Below, piece after piece: positions 34,741 through 43,883 of a stretch of DNA of 64,000 nt. A program made the position numbers and the translations under genes. The notes beneath the pieces were generated by a model. That model was not told the DNA's origin and searched no databases. It was given only the letters and a program-made list of their open reading frames with translations. Position 1 is the stretch's first letter; each line of letters begins with the position of its first letter. The DNA lies in NCBI GenBank assembly GCA_001464935.1, contig LNEL01000059.1, positions 175,084 through 239,083 of the forward strand. Reading direction: 5' to 3'. This DNA is from Gammaproteobacteria bacterium Ga0077536. GTDB lineage: Bacteria; Pseudomonadota; Gammaproteobacteria; Ga0077536.

Positions 34741-35964
34741 TTGTTCAAGCTGAGCTCGAAACTCCTGTGGCGCCTGCAACGCTGGATCCGGCAGACCTGG
34801 GCACGGGTGGTCGGTTTCGCACTCCTGGCGCTGCTCTCGGCTGCGTTGGCGCCCTGGCTCGCGCCGCTTGTGCCCGATGACATCGCCAACCGGATCGGGA
34901 GCGTCGCGGTCGGTGAGATCCTCACCATCCTCGCCTCCTCGATGCTCGCCGTGACCACCTTCTCCTTGTCCATTGCCGTGTCGGCCTTCGCGGCGGCCGC
35001 GAGCACGGCGACGCCTCGCGCCACCGCCCTGCTGCAGGAAGATCCAGCGACCCAGAACGTGCTGGCAACGTTTCTCGGTGCGTTCCTGTTCAGCCTGCTG
35101 GGTCTCATCGCGCTGCGCACGGAATTGTACGACCGTGACGGCAGGCTCGTGCTGTTCCTGGTGACGCTATTGGTCGTCACGATGGTGATTCTCGCGCTGC
35201 TGCGCTGGATCACCCATCTGATGTCATTCGGCCGCATGGCGGACACGCTCGACCGCGTCGAACGGGCCGCGATGCACTCGCTGCGGCAACGCCTGGCAAA
35301 CCCCTGGCTCGGTGGCCAACCCTGGGATGGCCCGATCCCGGGCGATGCCGTCGCCGTGCTGTCTGGTTCAACGGGCTATGTGCAGCACGTCGACATGTCG
35401 GCACTGGCACACGCCGTCGCCGGCACGGAGGCAGACCTTTACCTGGTGGCGCTGCCGGGCACGTTCGTGCATGAAGCGGCGCCACTCGTGCACGTGCGGG
35501 GAATCGCGGCGGCAGAAATTCGGGGCGCGTCGATTCGTTCAGCGTTCACGGTCGCCCACGAGCGCACCTTCGATCAGGACCCCCGATTCGGATTGATCGT
35601 GCTCGCGGAAATCGCCTCGCGTGCGCTGTCCCCTGCCGTCAACGATCCCGGGACGGCGATCAGCGTCATCGGCCGGCTCGTCCGCGTGCTGTCCGACTGG
35701 AAGGCGCCGCCCGCACCCGTCATCGAGTTCCCGGCGGTGTGCGTACCGACCATCCAGGCCACCGACATGATCGAGGACGCGTTCCGGCCCATCGCCCGCG
35801 ATGGCGGCCACTTCATCGAGGTGCAGGTTCACCTGCAGAAGGCATTGACCGCGCTGGCCGAGATTTCGCCGAAGGTGTTCAACGAGGCCGTGCCCCCGAT
35901 GCAGAGATACGCTTCGGCGCGGGCGCCGTCGTCAGACATGTACGCGAACGGCCCGCAAGCCTGA
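34741..35964 (+). CDS. DUF2254 inner-membrane protein
   Basis: A 407-residue protein with three or four N-terminal transmembrane segments (about residues 22-45, 55-88, 105-122, 135-153) and a large soluble C-terminal domain. The pattern SSMLAVTTFSLSIAVSAF...TPRATALLQEDPATQNVLATFLGAFLFSLLGL is the DUF2254 core. It uses a TTG start with AAGGAAAG just upstream. The function of the family is unknown; the conserved VLAEIASRALSPAVNDPGTA segment lies near residue 290. Confidence 0.82.
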   Translation: MFKLSSKLLWRLQRWIRQTWARVVGFALLALLSAALAPWLAPLVPDDIANRIGSVAVGEILTILASSMLAVTTFSLSIAVSAFAAAASTATPRATALLQEDPATQNVLATFLGAFLFSLLGLIALRTELYDRDGRLVLFLVTLLVVTMVILALLRWITHLMSFGRMADTLDRVERAAMHSLRQRLANPWLGGQPWDGPIPGDAVAVLSGSTGYVQHVDMSALAHAVAGTEADLYLVALPGTFVHEAAPLVHVRGIAAAEIRGASIRSAFTVAHERTFDQDPRFGLIVLAEIASRALSPAVNDPGTAISVIGRLVRVLSDWKAPPAPVIEFPAVCVPTIQATDMIEDAFRPIARDGGHFIEVQVHLQKALTALAEISPKVFNEAVPPMQRYASARAPSSDMYANGPQA

Positions 35965-36035
35965 CAGGATCGGCGGTGACGGGCGCGGCGTGAAGATCGA
36001 GACAGCCGGCTGTATCCGTCGCCTGGGCACATCCG

Positions 36036-36408
36036 TCACCTGCCGTGATGCACGCCCAACAACACCCGGTCGAGCCGGCCGCCGGCTTTCCATCCTAGGT
36101 AGAGGATGTAGGGAAAACTGAACATGCCGCCCCACACGACACAGCTGACGCCAGCCACGTAGCCCCACGCGCCACCGCCCTCCCGCCAGCACACCCAGGT
36201 GCCGAGCAGGATGAGATGCATCAGCAGGTCCGCGTTGAACTGCGAACGCCAGTCCATCGCCAGCAGATCCGGGAAGAACGTCGCGGGCCAGATCAGGCCA
36301 TGGCCTGAACGTCGCGGGCCAGATCAGGCCATGGCCGGCAGCGGCCGCGAACGTGACGCCGAAAATGATCAGCGTGAAGACCAGGAGCACGGGCGTCAGC
36401 GATCGCAT
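36036..36408 (-). pseudogene. small membrane protein broken by a 31-bp tandem duplication
   Basis: The 5' part starts at the ATG at 36408 (AAGGAAG upstream) and encodes a membrane helix ending GHGLIWPATF. The 3' part (AMDWRSQFNADLLMHLILLG...LLGVHHGR, stop 36036) lies in another frame. Between them a 31-bp unit starting GAACGTCGCGGGCC is present twice (36276-36306 and 36307-36337). Removing one unit joins the halves as ATF-FPDLLAMDW and gives a coherent protein of about 113 residues with three membrane helices. Because 31 is not a multiple of three, the duplication destroys the frame. No family name is assigned. Confidence 0.75.
36276..36337. repeat. 31-bp tandem duplication
   Basis: Two consecutive units that match except at the last base, GAACGTCGCGGGCC...GGCCATGGCC, offset by exactly 31 bases. 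Slipped-strand replication could remove one unit and restore the gene, so this may be a reversible off state. Confidence 0.85.
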
Positions 36409-36813
36409 GCAGCTTCCTTTACGGGGTTGCAAGACTGGATGCCGGGCGACGCGCCTGCGGGCACGGCGTTGGGCACGGCAGAATCGATACCGCGCGCGAG
36501 GTCAGGCTCAGCCGTCACAACGATGCCTCGGGCAAGGGCGCTGGCGCAGCGCATCGAGTTGTGCCTGGGTGAACAGGCGTTCGGCCATCGTCGGCACCTC
36601 CGCAGCGGACGTTGAACCTCGCAGAAGTTTACACACCGCCAACAACGCGGGAACACCTGCCAGTCGAAGGCGTGAACGTCACCTTGCAGCGTCGGTGTTC
36701 AGGGAGTCCCGGATGCGCTGCCATGCTGCAGCACGACACGCGTTTCAACATGATGGGTGTCCCGGCTTTCCGACGGCGGGCCTAGAGCCCAGGCGCAGGG
36801 ACGGGACGACGCA
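36409..36813. other. intergenic region with a gene-start remnant and a repeat copy
   Basis: This stretch contains the 26-codon remnant described at 36508-36588 and one dispersed motif, ATGGGTGTCCCGGC, at 36753-36766. Nothing else is recognised. Confidence 0.5.
36508..36588 (-). pseudogene. truncated 5' end of a gene (26 codons)
   Basis: GGAGG eight bases before an ATG at 36588 opens a frame reading MAERLFTQAQLDALRQ and stopping after 26 codons. The ribosome site and the amphipathic opening look like a genuine gene start (several protein families begin with an LFT..QL..LR segment), but the rest of the gene is missing. It could also be a short regulatory leader. The following pseudogene is on the same strand. 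Confidence 0.35.
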
Positions 36814-37575
36814 TCAGTCGCACCAGGGCAGCGCCATGGCCTGCAGCACCTCGCCTGTGACGGCGGATTGCACGAAGACTGCCACAGCGAGATTGCGTGG
36901 CTTCCAGGCTTGCGATACACGAAACCTGTGTCTGATCGCTGCAGTGTCGACGTCAAAGGGGCCCGCGAGTTCCCGCACCACGAAATCATGTTCGAGACGC
37001 TTGCCCGCGTTTTCGCCAGCGGTGACCTGGCTCGCCAGCTTGTTCTCGTAGAGGGCCACGAACACCGACGCACCGTCGCTTGCCCGTCGCAGCGTCACGC
37101 GCGCATCGACGTCCAGGACATCAGTAGCGCTGTCGAGCGCCAACTTGATATCGGCTCCCGGCTGTTCATCATCGGCGGAGGCGATGCGCTGCCGGATGCC
37201 GTCATGCGACCGCCATTGGCGATAGTCCTGGCCATCGAGCATGAACTGCGGCGTGTAAATCGTGCGATTTCCAATGCGCGCGTTCGCAAACTGCTGCCGC
37301 TCGGTGAAGCGCGTCTGCGCGAACGGGTCTTCCCAGCCGAGGTCGTTCCAGTAGTCGACGTGATAGGCCAGCGTGACTACCTGGTCCGGGCCGAGCCCGC
37401 GTGCCGGCAGACTGCTGGCCCACCGGTCGGCGGGTGGGCAACTATTGCAGCCCTCCGAGGTGTAGAGCTCGAGCAACGTCACGCGCTGCGCGCCGCTGTC
37501 GGCAACGCAGGGGGTGGCCGCCACTGGGCCTGCGGCGAACATCAGCGTGAGGGCGATACAGACGACGGTTTTCAT
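36814..37575 (-). CDS. DUF1223 secreted thioredoxin-like protein
   Basis: A 253-residue protein with a signal peptide (MKTVVCIALTLMFAAGPVAA) and the DUF1223 core: LLELYTSEGCNSCPPADRW, with a CxxC redox pair, followed by VVTLAYHVDYWNDLGWEDPFA and YTPQFMLDGQDYR. DUF1223 proteins are thioredoxin-like and periplasmic, of unknown role. The start at 37575 begins the signal; upstream in-frame codons are not used. It is divergent from the DUF4394 gene. Confidence 0.85.
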   Translation of the reverse strand: MKTVVCIALTLMFAAGPVAATPCVADSGAQRVTLLELYTSEGCNSCPPADRWASSLPARGLGPDQVVTLAYHVDYWNDLGWEDPFAQTRFTERQQFANARIGNRTIYTPQFMLDGQDYRQWRSHDGIRQRIASADDEQPGADIKLALDSATDVLDVDARVTLRRASDGASVFVALYENKLASQVTAGENAGKRLEHDFVVRELAGPFDVDTAAIRHRFRVSQAWKPRNLAVAVFVQSAVTGEVLQAMALPWCD

Positions 37576-37894
37576 GCAGGTATCTTCGGATGGTGTGACA
37601 GGGCATTCGTTCAGGTTGCCGCCGCGGTTACAGCCGGACCTGCTGCGCGTCGCCGATCGCGACGGCATCGCCGCCGCAGCGCCGGCGAAGCGCGGCGCCG
37701 AGCCCGGGATCCGTCACGTTTCAACAAATGTCTCAGAAGCTGTCGCATCCGATCAGCGTCGCATCCAGACAGCGAAAGATTGCGTAGGGATGGGTGTCAG
37801 GGCCGCATCGCCGCGTTGCGCGGTGGCCGCCCATTTTCGCGGCGCCGTCACTGCGCCGCCCAGAGGATCCCACCGCACACAAGGAGAGACGACG
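37576..37894. other. divergent intergenic region
   Basis: About 320 bases between the divergent DUF1223 and DUF4394 genes, so both promoters must be here. A GGATGGGTGTCAGGG segment at 37788-37802 is a weak match to the dispersed motif. No operator is evident. Confidence 0.45.
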
Positions 37895-38782
37895 ATGTTG
37901 CAACCAAAGATGACCGTCGGCGCACTGGCGCTCAGCGCGTTGATGCTACTCGGTACACCCCAGGCACAGGCCGCGCGCCTGACGCTGTTGACCGAAACCG
38001 GATTTGGCCAGGGTCTCGTCAGCGTGAACACCAGTGCACCCAACGCGCCGCTGGGCGCATTGAACTTCATCTCCGGCCTCCATGCGGGCGAGCGCCTGCT
38101 GGGTATCGATTACCGTCCGGCGACGGGCCAGCTTTACGGCCTCGGCGATGGCAGCGGCCTCTACACCCTCGATGTCGCGACCGGCAGCGCAACCCTGATC
38201 GGCAGCGGTTTCGCGACGCCGCTGAACGGCAGTACGTTCGGCTTCGACTTCAACCCCGCGATCGATCGCATCCGCATCGTCAGCGATGCCAACCAGAATA
38301 TCGTCGCACACCCCGTCACCGGGGCCGCCAATGTCGCGACCACGGTCGACACCTTCTACGCCGCCGGTGACGCCAACGCAGGGGCCGATCCGCATGTCGT
38401 GCATCATGCCTACGATGGCAATGTCGCCATGTCCCCGGCAACACAGCTGCGCGCAATCGACACACGTCTCGACGTTCTCGTGGCTCAGGCGAACAACGCC
38501 GGCTCGCTGGTGACGATCGGAGCACTGGGCATCGACGCCACCGATATCGGCGGCTTCGATGTGTCGGATACTGGCCTTGCCTTCGCCGTATTCGCGAACA
38601 TTGGCACAGGGACTTCGGCGCTCTACTCAATCAATCTCGTCACCGGCGCGGCAACGTCGCTCGGCAGCATCGGCGAAGTGGTCAGCGGCATCGCGGTGGC
38701 GCCGGTGCCGGTGCCGGCCGCGCTGCCCTTGTTCGGCATCGCGGCGGGTCTTCTGTGGTCGCGTCGTCGGCAGACCGTCTGA
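37895..38782 (+). CDS. DUF4394 exosortase-type surface protein
   Basis: A 295-residue secreted protein: signal peptide ending QAQAA, a DUF4394 body built of beta-propeller-like repeats (LLGIDYRPATGQLYGLGDGSGLYTLD; FGFDFNPAIDRIRIVSDANQN), and a C-terminal sorting tail VPVPAALPLFGIAAGLLWSRRR. AAGGAG precedes the ATG at 37895. It would be exported, anchored and released by an exosortase encoded elsewhere. A strong hairpin follows the stop. Confidence 0.85.
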   Translation: MLQPKMTVGALALSALMLLGTPQAQAARLTLLTETGFGQGLVSVNTSAPNAPLGALNFISGLHAGERLLGIDYRPATGQLYGLGDGSGLYTLDVATGSATLIGSGFATPLNGSTFGFDFNPAIDRIRIVSDANQNIVAHPVTGAANVATTVDTFYAAGDANAGADPHVVHHAYDGNVAMSPATQLRAIDTRLDVLVAQANNAGSLVTIGALGIDATDIGGFDVSDTGLAFAVFANIGTGTSALYSINLVTGAATSLGSIGEVVSGIAVAPVPVPAALPLFGIAAGLLWSRRRQTV

Positions 38783-38795
38783 GCCGGGATGGCCC

Positions 38796-38831
38796 CAGCG
38801 GCGTTGCTCACGTGGGGTGAGCACGCCGCTG
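38796..38831. terminator. strong bidirectional hairpin
   Basis: CAGCGGCGTTGCTCA (38796-38810) pairs with TGAGCACGCCGCTG (38818-38831) over 14 base pairs with one bulged T and a seven-base loop. It lies between the convergent DUF4394 and flavoprotein genes. There is no T tract, but position and stability argue for a terminator or mRNA 3'-end stabiliser for both. Confidence 0.6.
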
Positions 38832-38835
38832 CGCG

Positions 38836-40227
38836 CTAAGACGCCAGGAGCCGATCGGCGTTGTGTTGGGCGGATGCTGCGAGCCCGGCAATGCGGGCGA
38901 GCGCAGCCTGTATCCGCGGATCGTCCTGGTACCGGCCCAGGCCGCCCGTGATGTTGAGGCGTGTGCGTTCGAGCCATGCGGCCATGTCCGGGTCGGCGGC
39001 ATTCATGAGGTTGGTGTGAATCATGCCGCGGTAGGCGCGGATCCAGTCACTCGGCTGGTCCAGCGTCCGGGTCGGCACGCAGAGACGATTCTTCTCGACA
39101 TCGTCGCTGCGCGTGGCCTCGACGAACCCGATCGTGGCCGCCGAGAAACTGGTGAAACCGCCGACGAGACCCTGGAGGGTGATGCGGTCGCGATCGAAGA
39201 TCGCGCGTTCGGGATTGACCTTGAACGCGCTGGCCGTGCAGTCGACGTGCACCTGGCGCGGGTCGGTCGGGATTTCGCCATGCTCCAGCACGATGCGGTC
39301 GGTGCCCAGGCGACGGATCCGGCCGAGGCGGACCACCTGTTCGATGCGCTCGAGCGCGTCGCATTCCGCGGCGCTCAGGATGGCACCGCGGAACATCGTC
39401 GGCGTGACCGTCCTGTCGAAACGACGCGCGAGGCCACCGGCTTCCAGCTGCAAGTAGAGATCCTCGACGCTCACCGCCTGACCGAGAATCTCCAGTGCCT
39501 GCGCGAAGGCTTCGAGGGTCGGGCCGACGAGGGCCAGCGGCTGGAAGCACGTGCGCGGCAACACCCAGGAATCCCGCGGTCTGATCCAGCGAATGCGTGC
39601 CGGCTCGACCCCGTTTTCCAGCAGCCAGTAGCACGCATCCATGGCGGTCTTGCCGCCGCCGAGGATCGTGTAGCCGCTGGGTGCTGCATCGAGATGCACG
39701 AGTTCCCCGACCGGCATGAAGCGCACATCCGCATCGATGGCGAACGCCGGCTTGTGCGTCGCCGGCACCGCGACTTCGAGATAGGTCGTATCCACGACCT
39801 TGCGTCGCACCCGCACCCTCGTGCTGATGCCGGTCAGCCGCGACGTGAAAACGTGTTCGCGCGCGAAGTCACCGACGTAATCACACATGCCGAAGAAGCG
39901 GACCTGGCCTGAGGGCAACAGCACCTCGTCGAGCACCTTGCGGTAGTAACCGCAGATCTCGGGCGCAGTCGCCCGCTCATAGAGGCCGACATCGGAGCCC
40001 ATGGTATCGATCGCGTCGTGACCAAGCGGTCGCGAATTGACACCGTAGGTCGCAGACGGCTGATGCAGGCGCACGAACGGGTAGGCGTCATGCCAGTGAC
40101 CGCCGGGCGCGGCGCGCCGATCGACCATCACGACATCGGCGTCGCCTTCGCCTGTCAGTGCGTCAGTGAACGCCATGCCGGCGGCGCCCGCGCCGACGAC
40201 CAGGTAATCGGTGTCTATCGTCTTCAT
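38836..40227 (-). CDS. FAD-dependent NAD(P)-binding oxidoreductase
   Basis: A 463-residue flavoprotein of the flavin monooxygenase/pyridine-nucleotide oxidoreductase type. An N-terminal Rossmann fold (YLVVGAGAAGMAF, residues 8-20) with DRRAAPGGHWHDAYPFVRLHQPS binds FAD; a second nucleotide site (YTILGGGKTAMDACYWLLENG, near residue 185) binds NAD(P). No signal peptide. The substrate is unknown; many such proteins act in hydroxylation or redox of small molecules. It starts with MKTIDTDY and is transcribed alone. Confidence 0.78.
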   Translation of the reverse strand: MKTIDTDYLVVGAGAAGMAFTDALTGEGDADVVMVDRRAAPGGHWHDAYPFVRLHQPSATYGVNSRPLGHDAIDTMGSDVGLYERATAPEICGYYRKVLDEVLLPSGQVRFFGMCDYVGDFAREHVFTSRLTGISTRVRVRRKVVDTTYLEVAVPATHKPAFAIDADVRFMPVGELVHLDAAPSGYTILGGGKTAMDACYWLLENGVEPARIRWIRPRDSWVLPRTCFQPLALVGPTLEAFAQALEILGQAVSVEDLYLQLEAGGLARRFDRTVTPTMFRGAILSAAECDALERIEQVVRLGRIRRLGTDRIVLEHGEIPTDPRQVHVDCTASAFKVNPERAIFDRDRITLQGLVGGFTSFSAATIGFVEATRSDDVEKNRLCVPTRTLDQPSDWIRAYRGMIHTNLMNAADPDMAAWLERTRLNITGGLGRYQDDPRIQAALARIAGLAASAQHNADRLLAS

Positions 40228-40379
40228 GCCAGGCTCCCGTTTCGGCGCGCCACCGCGGCGCGGCGATGCGCTTCAGTTGGCTCATGATAATCGACGGTGG
40301 CACGCGGCAGACGTCGGGTGGCGTGGCCTGCCGGGACGGCCTCCTGTCCGGCCGTCAGCTTCTATCGTGGCGGCCATGA

Positions 40380-41507
40380 CTAACGCTGCCGTGCTGCCCG
40401 CGCGCTCGCCCCGAACGCCATCAGCCCCGGCAGCGTGGCGAGCAACATCACCCAGGCAATCACGTCGTAGCCATGGCTTTCGATCAGCCCGCCCATCAGG
40501 GCAGGCGCCGCACCCGTCGCGACGAACAGCGCGCCGTTCGCCGCCGCGGCCCAGCGACCGCTCGTATCGAGCAGCGCCGCGAGCGTGAAGAGGACCGGCA
40601 GCAGGAACAGGAACGTGAAGCCTTCGGCAATGACCCCGAGCGCGTACGTCGCGGGCGAGCCACCCAGGACCGCGCAGGCAATCGCGGCGCTGTGCAGGGC
40701 GGTCGCGACGAAGATGGCGCGACTCAGCCGCAGGCGGCTCCCCAGCCGCGCCGCGAGGAGCGCACCGGCCACCGATGCCAACTGCTGCGCGGCGAAAATT
40801 CGCGCAATCGCAGTTGGCTCGAGCCCCAGTCGAGAGCCGAGGCCCTCGATGAACGCGTAGAAGCCCATCATCGGCACGCTGATGATCAGGATCCCGAACA
40901 ACAGCGCCGGCCCGCCGCGCGCAGTCCTTGTCAGGCTTGGCAGCACGCTGCGGGGTGCTGCGGGATCCGGTACCCCGGGCAGCCAACGCAGCAACGGTAG
41001 CAGCGCCAGCGAGAACGCGGCGAGCGCGGCAAAGGCGCCGTGGTGTCCGGCGAGTGCGATCGCAGGCGCGAGGCCGAGCACGAGCAGCGCCGCGACGGCG
41101 TAGGCGCTCATCAACGCGTATCCGAACAGCGTATCGGGACTGCGCGACGTGGCGATGATTGCGTTGATCGCCGCCAGCAGCGCGCCGGCCCCGAGACCGA
41201 TGACGAGCATCCAGAGCATCATCCAGGTGGCGGAGGTGTTCAGCGACGCGGCACTTTCGCCGAGGATGATGACCACCGTGGCGGCGACGGCAACCCGGCG
41301 TTGACGGGCGCCGGTCAGCAACGGCGCACACGCCAGCGCGACGAGGCCCATGCACAGCAGCGCTGCGGTCATCAAGGCGCCTGCCGCGCGCTCGTCCAGA
41401 TCGAGACTGCGCATCATGGCGCCGAGCACGAGTGGCGTCGTGTTGACGATGGCATAGGCGCAGGCGTTGCCTGCACAGCAGGCGACGACGGCGCGGTCGA
41501 GTCGCAT
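40380..41507 (-). CDS. MFS transporter
   Basis: A 375-residue protein composed of about twelve hydrophobic helices, with a short loop GARQRRVA between helices 2 and 3 and a central hydrophilic loop (PGVPDPAAPRSVLPSLTRTARGG) splitting two six-helix halves, the major facilitator layout. It begins eight bases after the DUF1989 gene stop on the same strand, so the two are an operon; the transported compound may relate to the DUF1989 pathway (for example an amine or urea derivative), but that is inference. Confidence 0.78.
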   Translation of the reverse strand: MRLDRAVVACCAGNACAYAIVNTTPLVLGAMMRSLDLDERAAGALMTAALLCMGLVALACAPLLTGARQRRVAVAATVVIILGESAASLNTSATWMMLWMLVIGLGAGALLAAINAIIATSRSPDTLFGYALMSAYAVAALLVLGLAPAIALAGHHGAFAALAAFSLALLPLLRWLPGVPDPAAPRSVLPSLTRTARGGPALLFGILIISVPMMGFYAFIEGLGSRLGLEPTAIARIFAAQQLASVAGALLAARLGSRLRLSRAIFVATALHSAAIACAVLGGSPATYALGVIAEGFTFLFLLPVLFTLAALLDTSGRWAAAANGALFVATGAAPALMGGLIESHGYDVIAWVMLLATLPGLMAFGASARAARQR

Positions 41508-41515
41508 GCGGCGCG

Positions 41516-42127
41516 TCAGCCGATGTCGAGTCGCAGCGGCGTCGACCGGCCGCCGTTCGGCTGGACGCCTTCGAACGGGATGTCGACCGAGCACGCGGTG
41601 AGCACGACGACGAGATCGCATTCGGCGCGGAACCGCACCCAGTCGCCGGGGCGCGTCTGCGTCACCCCGATCGTGTAATGCCCGTCGGCACCGATCGGGG
41701 TGTTCTGGAACACGTTCACGGGATCCGGATGTGCGTCGACGGCGATGCCGAGCGCGGCGATGGCCTTGAAGAAATTGTCGCGACAGTTCGGGTGGTCATT
41801 GCCTGCGCCGAGTTCGGCGTAGATCTCGCGGTCACAGGGCGCGAAGGTCATGTCATGCGGTCCGGGCGACGCGTCTTCCTCCAGCAACAGCAGCGCGCGG
41901 CGGCGATTGCTGTAGAAGCGCTCACCGACGCGTGGAAACGGCGTGAAGTTCACGAGCCTGGTCACGGCCGGGCTGAGACGCTCCGCGGGATCCGCGGCAC
42001 AGAGCACGAACAGATCGCCGATCTGGCAGCCTTCGAGATCGGTGATGGTCAGTGCGGCCCCGGCCGGTACCCGGGCCGCGCGGCCCTCGTAGCCTGGGAC
42101 GACGATTGAGCGTGAGCTTGGCGACAT
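41516..42127 (-). CDS. DUF1989 / urea carboxylase-associated family protein
   Basis: A 203-residue member of the DUF1989 family that often accompanies urea or carboxyguanidine utilisation genes. Diagnostic segments are VPAGAALTITDLEGCQIGDLFVLCA, FYSNRRRALLLLEEDASPGPHDMTFAPCD and GNDHPNCRDNFFKA, plus the VNVFQNTPIG region. GGAG five bases upstream marks the ATG at 42127. Here it is paired with an MFS transporter rather than with urea amidolyase genes. Confidence 0.82.
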   Translation of the reverse strand: MSPSSRSIVVPGYEGRAARVPAGAALTITDLEGCQIGDLFVLCAADPAERLSPAVTRLVNFTPFPRVGERFYSNRRRALLLLEEDASPGPHDMTFAPCDREIYAELGAGNDHPNCRDNFFKAIAALGIAVDAHPDPVNVFQNTPIGADGHYTIGVTQTRPGDWVRFRAECDLVVVLTACSVDIPFEGVQPNGGRSTPLRLDIG

Positions 42128-42416
42128 GACGTCTCCGGCATTGAAGGTGCGTTCTGCCGTGCAGCTTAACCTGCCGGGTCGCCTCACGGGTGAGGTGGAC
42201 GGCGGTGGTTCTCTTCCCTGTGGTCTGGCATCTTCGCCACAGGCGGCATGCACGTATCCCGCCTGAGCTCGAAGACTGGCGCGCACACGCCTCGGCCACC
42301 CCGCCTTGCCGCCTGACTTTCGAACGCGGCGCGCGTGATCTACCATCGCCAGGCATGAAGCTCCGGCCCTCGTCCGGCGGCAGTTCGTCCTCCCGACATC
42401 CATCAAGGTGCCCGTC

Positions 42417-42869
42417 ATGAAGAATCATTGGATCCTTGTCGTCTCGGTCGGCCTGTTCGCGCAGTCACCTGCATATGCCATCGACGCGAAGTACGCCGCG
42501 AAGCTCGAACGCTCGGGCTGCACGCAGGTCTCGGAGTTGCAGGGCTGCGATGTGAACAAGACCCGCGAGGAAAACGCGCAGGCCGGCTTCGGTCCGGACG
42601 CCGCTGCCGGCGCCGCCAGCGAATCACCGTTGGCGGGCAACTGGATCGCCGTTGGCCCGGGCGGCGCCACCGTCGCCGAGATTCACATCGACGACTCGGA
42701 AACCGTCTGGGTCGATGGCAACGAGGTGAAGGCCGAACGCAGCGGCGGCGCGCTGGTATTCAAGCAGGGGGCCGTCACTTACACACTCCAGGCCGATCGC
42801 AGCGTGCAGGGGCAGGACACCTGGTCCGACGCCGACGCCGGCACCACCGGCCAGGTCCGCGCCGAGTAA
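42417..42869 (+). CDS. small secreted protein of unknown function
   Basis: A 150-residue protein with a signal peptide (MKNHWILVVSVGLFAQSPAYA) and two Cys (SGCTQVSELQGC). The mature part has a beta-rich pattern (GNWIAVGPGGATVAEIHIDDSETVWVDG..VTYTLQADRS). AAGGTG six bases upstream supports the ATG at 42417. It is followed after six bases by the LprI/MliC/META gene, so the two are likely co-transcribed envelope proteins. No family is recognised. Confidence 0.65.
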   Translation: MKNHWILVVSVGLFAQSPAYAIDAKYAAKLERSGCTQVSELQGCDVNKTREENAQAGFGPDAAAGAASESPLAGNWIAVGPGGATVAEIHIDDSETVWVDGNEVKAERSGGALVFKQGAVTYTLQADRSVQGQDTWSDADAGTTGQVRAE

Positions 42870-42875
42870 GTACGG

Positions 42876-43883
42876 GTGCGGCTCACCCCGGCGCGCGCGA
42901 CGCACGCCCCTTGTTTCTGGCTGCTGCTTGCCGCGGTCCTCGGCGACGCATCGCGCGCGGGCGAGGGCCTGACGCCGGGGCCCTCTTACGACTGCAGCAA
43001 GTCGCGCGGCAGCATCGAGGCCCTGGTGTGTGCAGACACGGCACTCGGCACGCTCGATCGCACGCTGGCGGTGGTGTATGCCGCCGCGAGGCGCAAGGCC
43101 GTCAACGAACACCCGCCCGTGCTCAAAGCCGAGCAGCGTGGGTGGATCAAGGGCCGCAACGATTGCTGGAAGGCCGGGGACAAACGGCAATGTGTCACCG
43201 AGTCCTACCGGCGGCGCATCGCCGAACTGCAGGCGCGCTACCGGCTCGTCCCGATCAGCGCCAGCGCCACCTTCGTGTGCGACGGCGATCCGCAGAGCGA
43301 GATCCTCGTCAATTTCTTTCAGACCGACCCGCCCAGTCTGATCGCCGAGCGCGGCGACAGCGTGTCGTTGATGTTCCAGCAGCCCGCGGCCAGCGGCGCA
43401 CGTTTCGAGGGCCGCAACGAGTCGTTATGGGAGCACCAGGGCGAGGCGACCGTGGTGTGGGGCCATGGTGCGCCCGACATGCACTGCAAGGCGCTGCCGG
43501 ACACCGCACCCGCGAGCCTGACCGGGAGCGCGTGGGCACTCGTCGCCATCCACTCGATGGACGACGCGCAGGGCACGACTTCCATCGATCATCCGGAACG
43601 CTACACCGTGAGCTTCGCCGCCGACGGCCGCGCGAGCTTCCGGCTCGACTGCAATCGCGGCACCGCCAGCTGGAAGTCAGCGCCTGCCGAGGGGGCGTCT
43701 GCCGGCGCGCTCGAATTCGGCCCGCTCGCCACCACGCGCGCGATGTGTCCGCCGGGATCGCATGCACAGCGCCTGCTGCGCGATTTGCCGAACGTGCGTT
43801 CCTATGTCCTCAGGGACGGCAGGCTGAGCTTCTCCCTGCTGGCCGACGGCGGCCTCTACGAGTGGCAGCCGGCGGATCGGTGA
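42876..43883 (+). CDS. LprI/MliC/META triple-domain secreted protein
   Basis: A 335-residue secreted protein (GTG start, signal to about residue 28) with three domains in a row. First, an LprI/DUF1311-type Cys domain (YDCSKSRGSIEALVCADTALGTLDRTLAVVY..WIKGRNDCW, residues 37-115). Second, an MliC lysozyme-inhibitor fold (FVCDGDPQSEILVNFF...LWEHQGEATVVWG...MHC). Third, a META/HslJ-like domain (LTGSAWALVAIHSMDD...FAADGRASFRLDCNRG). LprI and MliC proteins inhibit lysozyme, so a defensive envelope role is inferred. Confidence 0.8.
   Translation: MRLTPARATHAPCFWLLLAAVLGDASRAGEGLTPGPSYDCSKSRGSIEALVCADTALGTLDRTLAVVYAAARRKAVNEHPPVLKAEQRGWIKGRNDCWKAGDKRQCVTESYRRRIAELQARYRLVPISASATFVCDGDPQSEILVNFFQTDPPSLIAERGDSVSLMFQQPAASGARFEGRNESLWEHQGEATVVWGHGAPDMHCKALPDTAPASLTGSAWALVAIHSMDDAQGTTSIDHPERYTVSFAADGRASFRLDCNRGTASWKSAPAEGASAGALEFGPLATTRAMCPPGSHAQRLLRDLPNVRSYVLRDGRLSFSLLADGGLYEWQPADR

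Noticed and set aside
37788..37802. GGATGGGTGTCAGGG as another dispersed-motif copy
   Set aside because: Only part of the motif matches and the CCC end is changed; counted as chance similarity.
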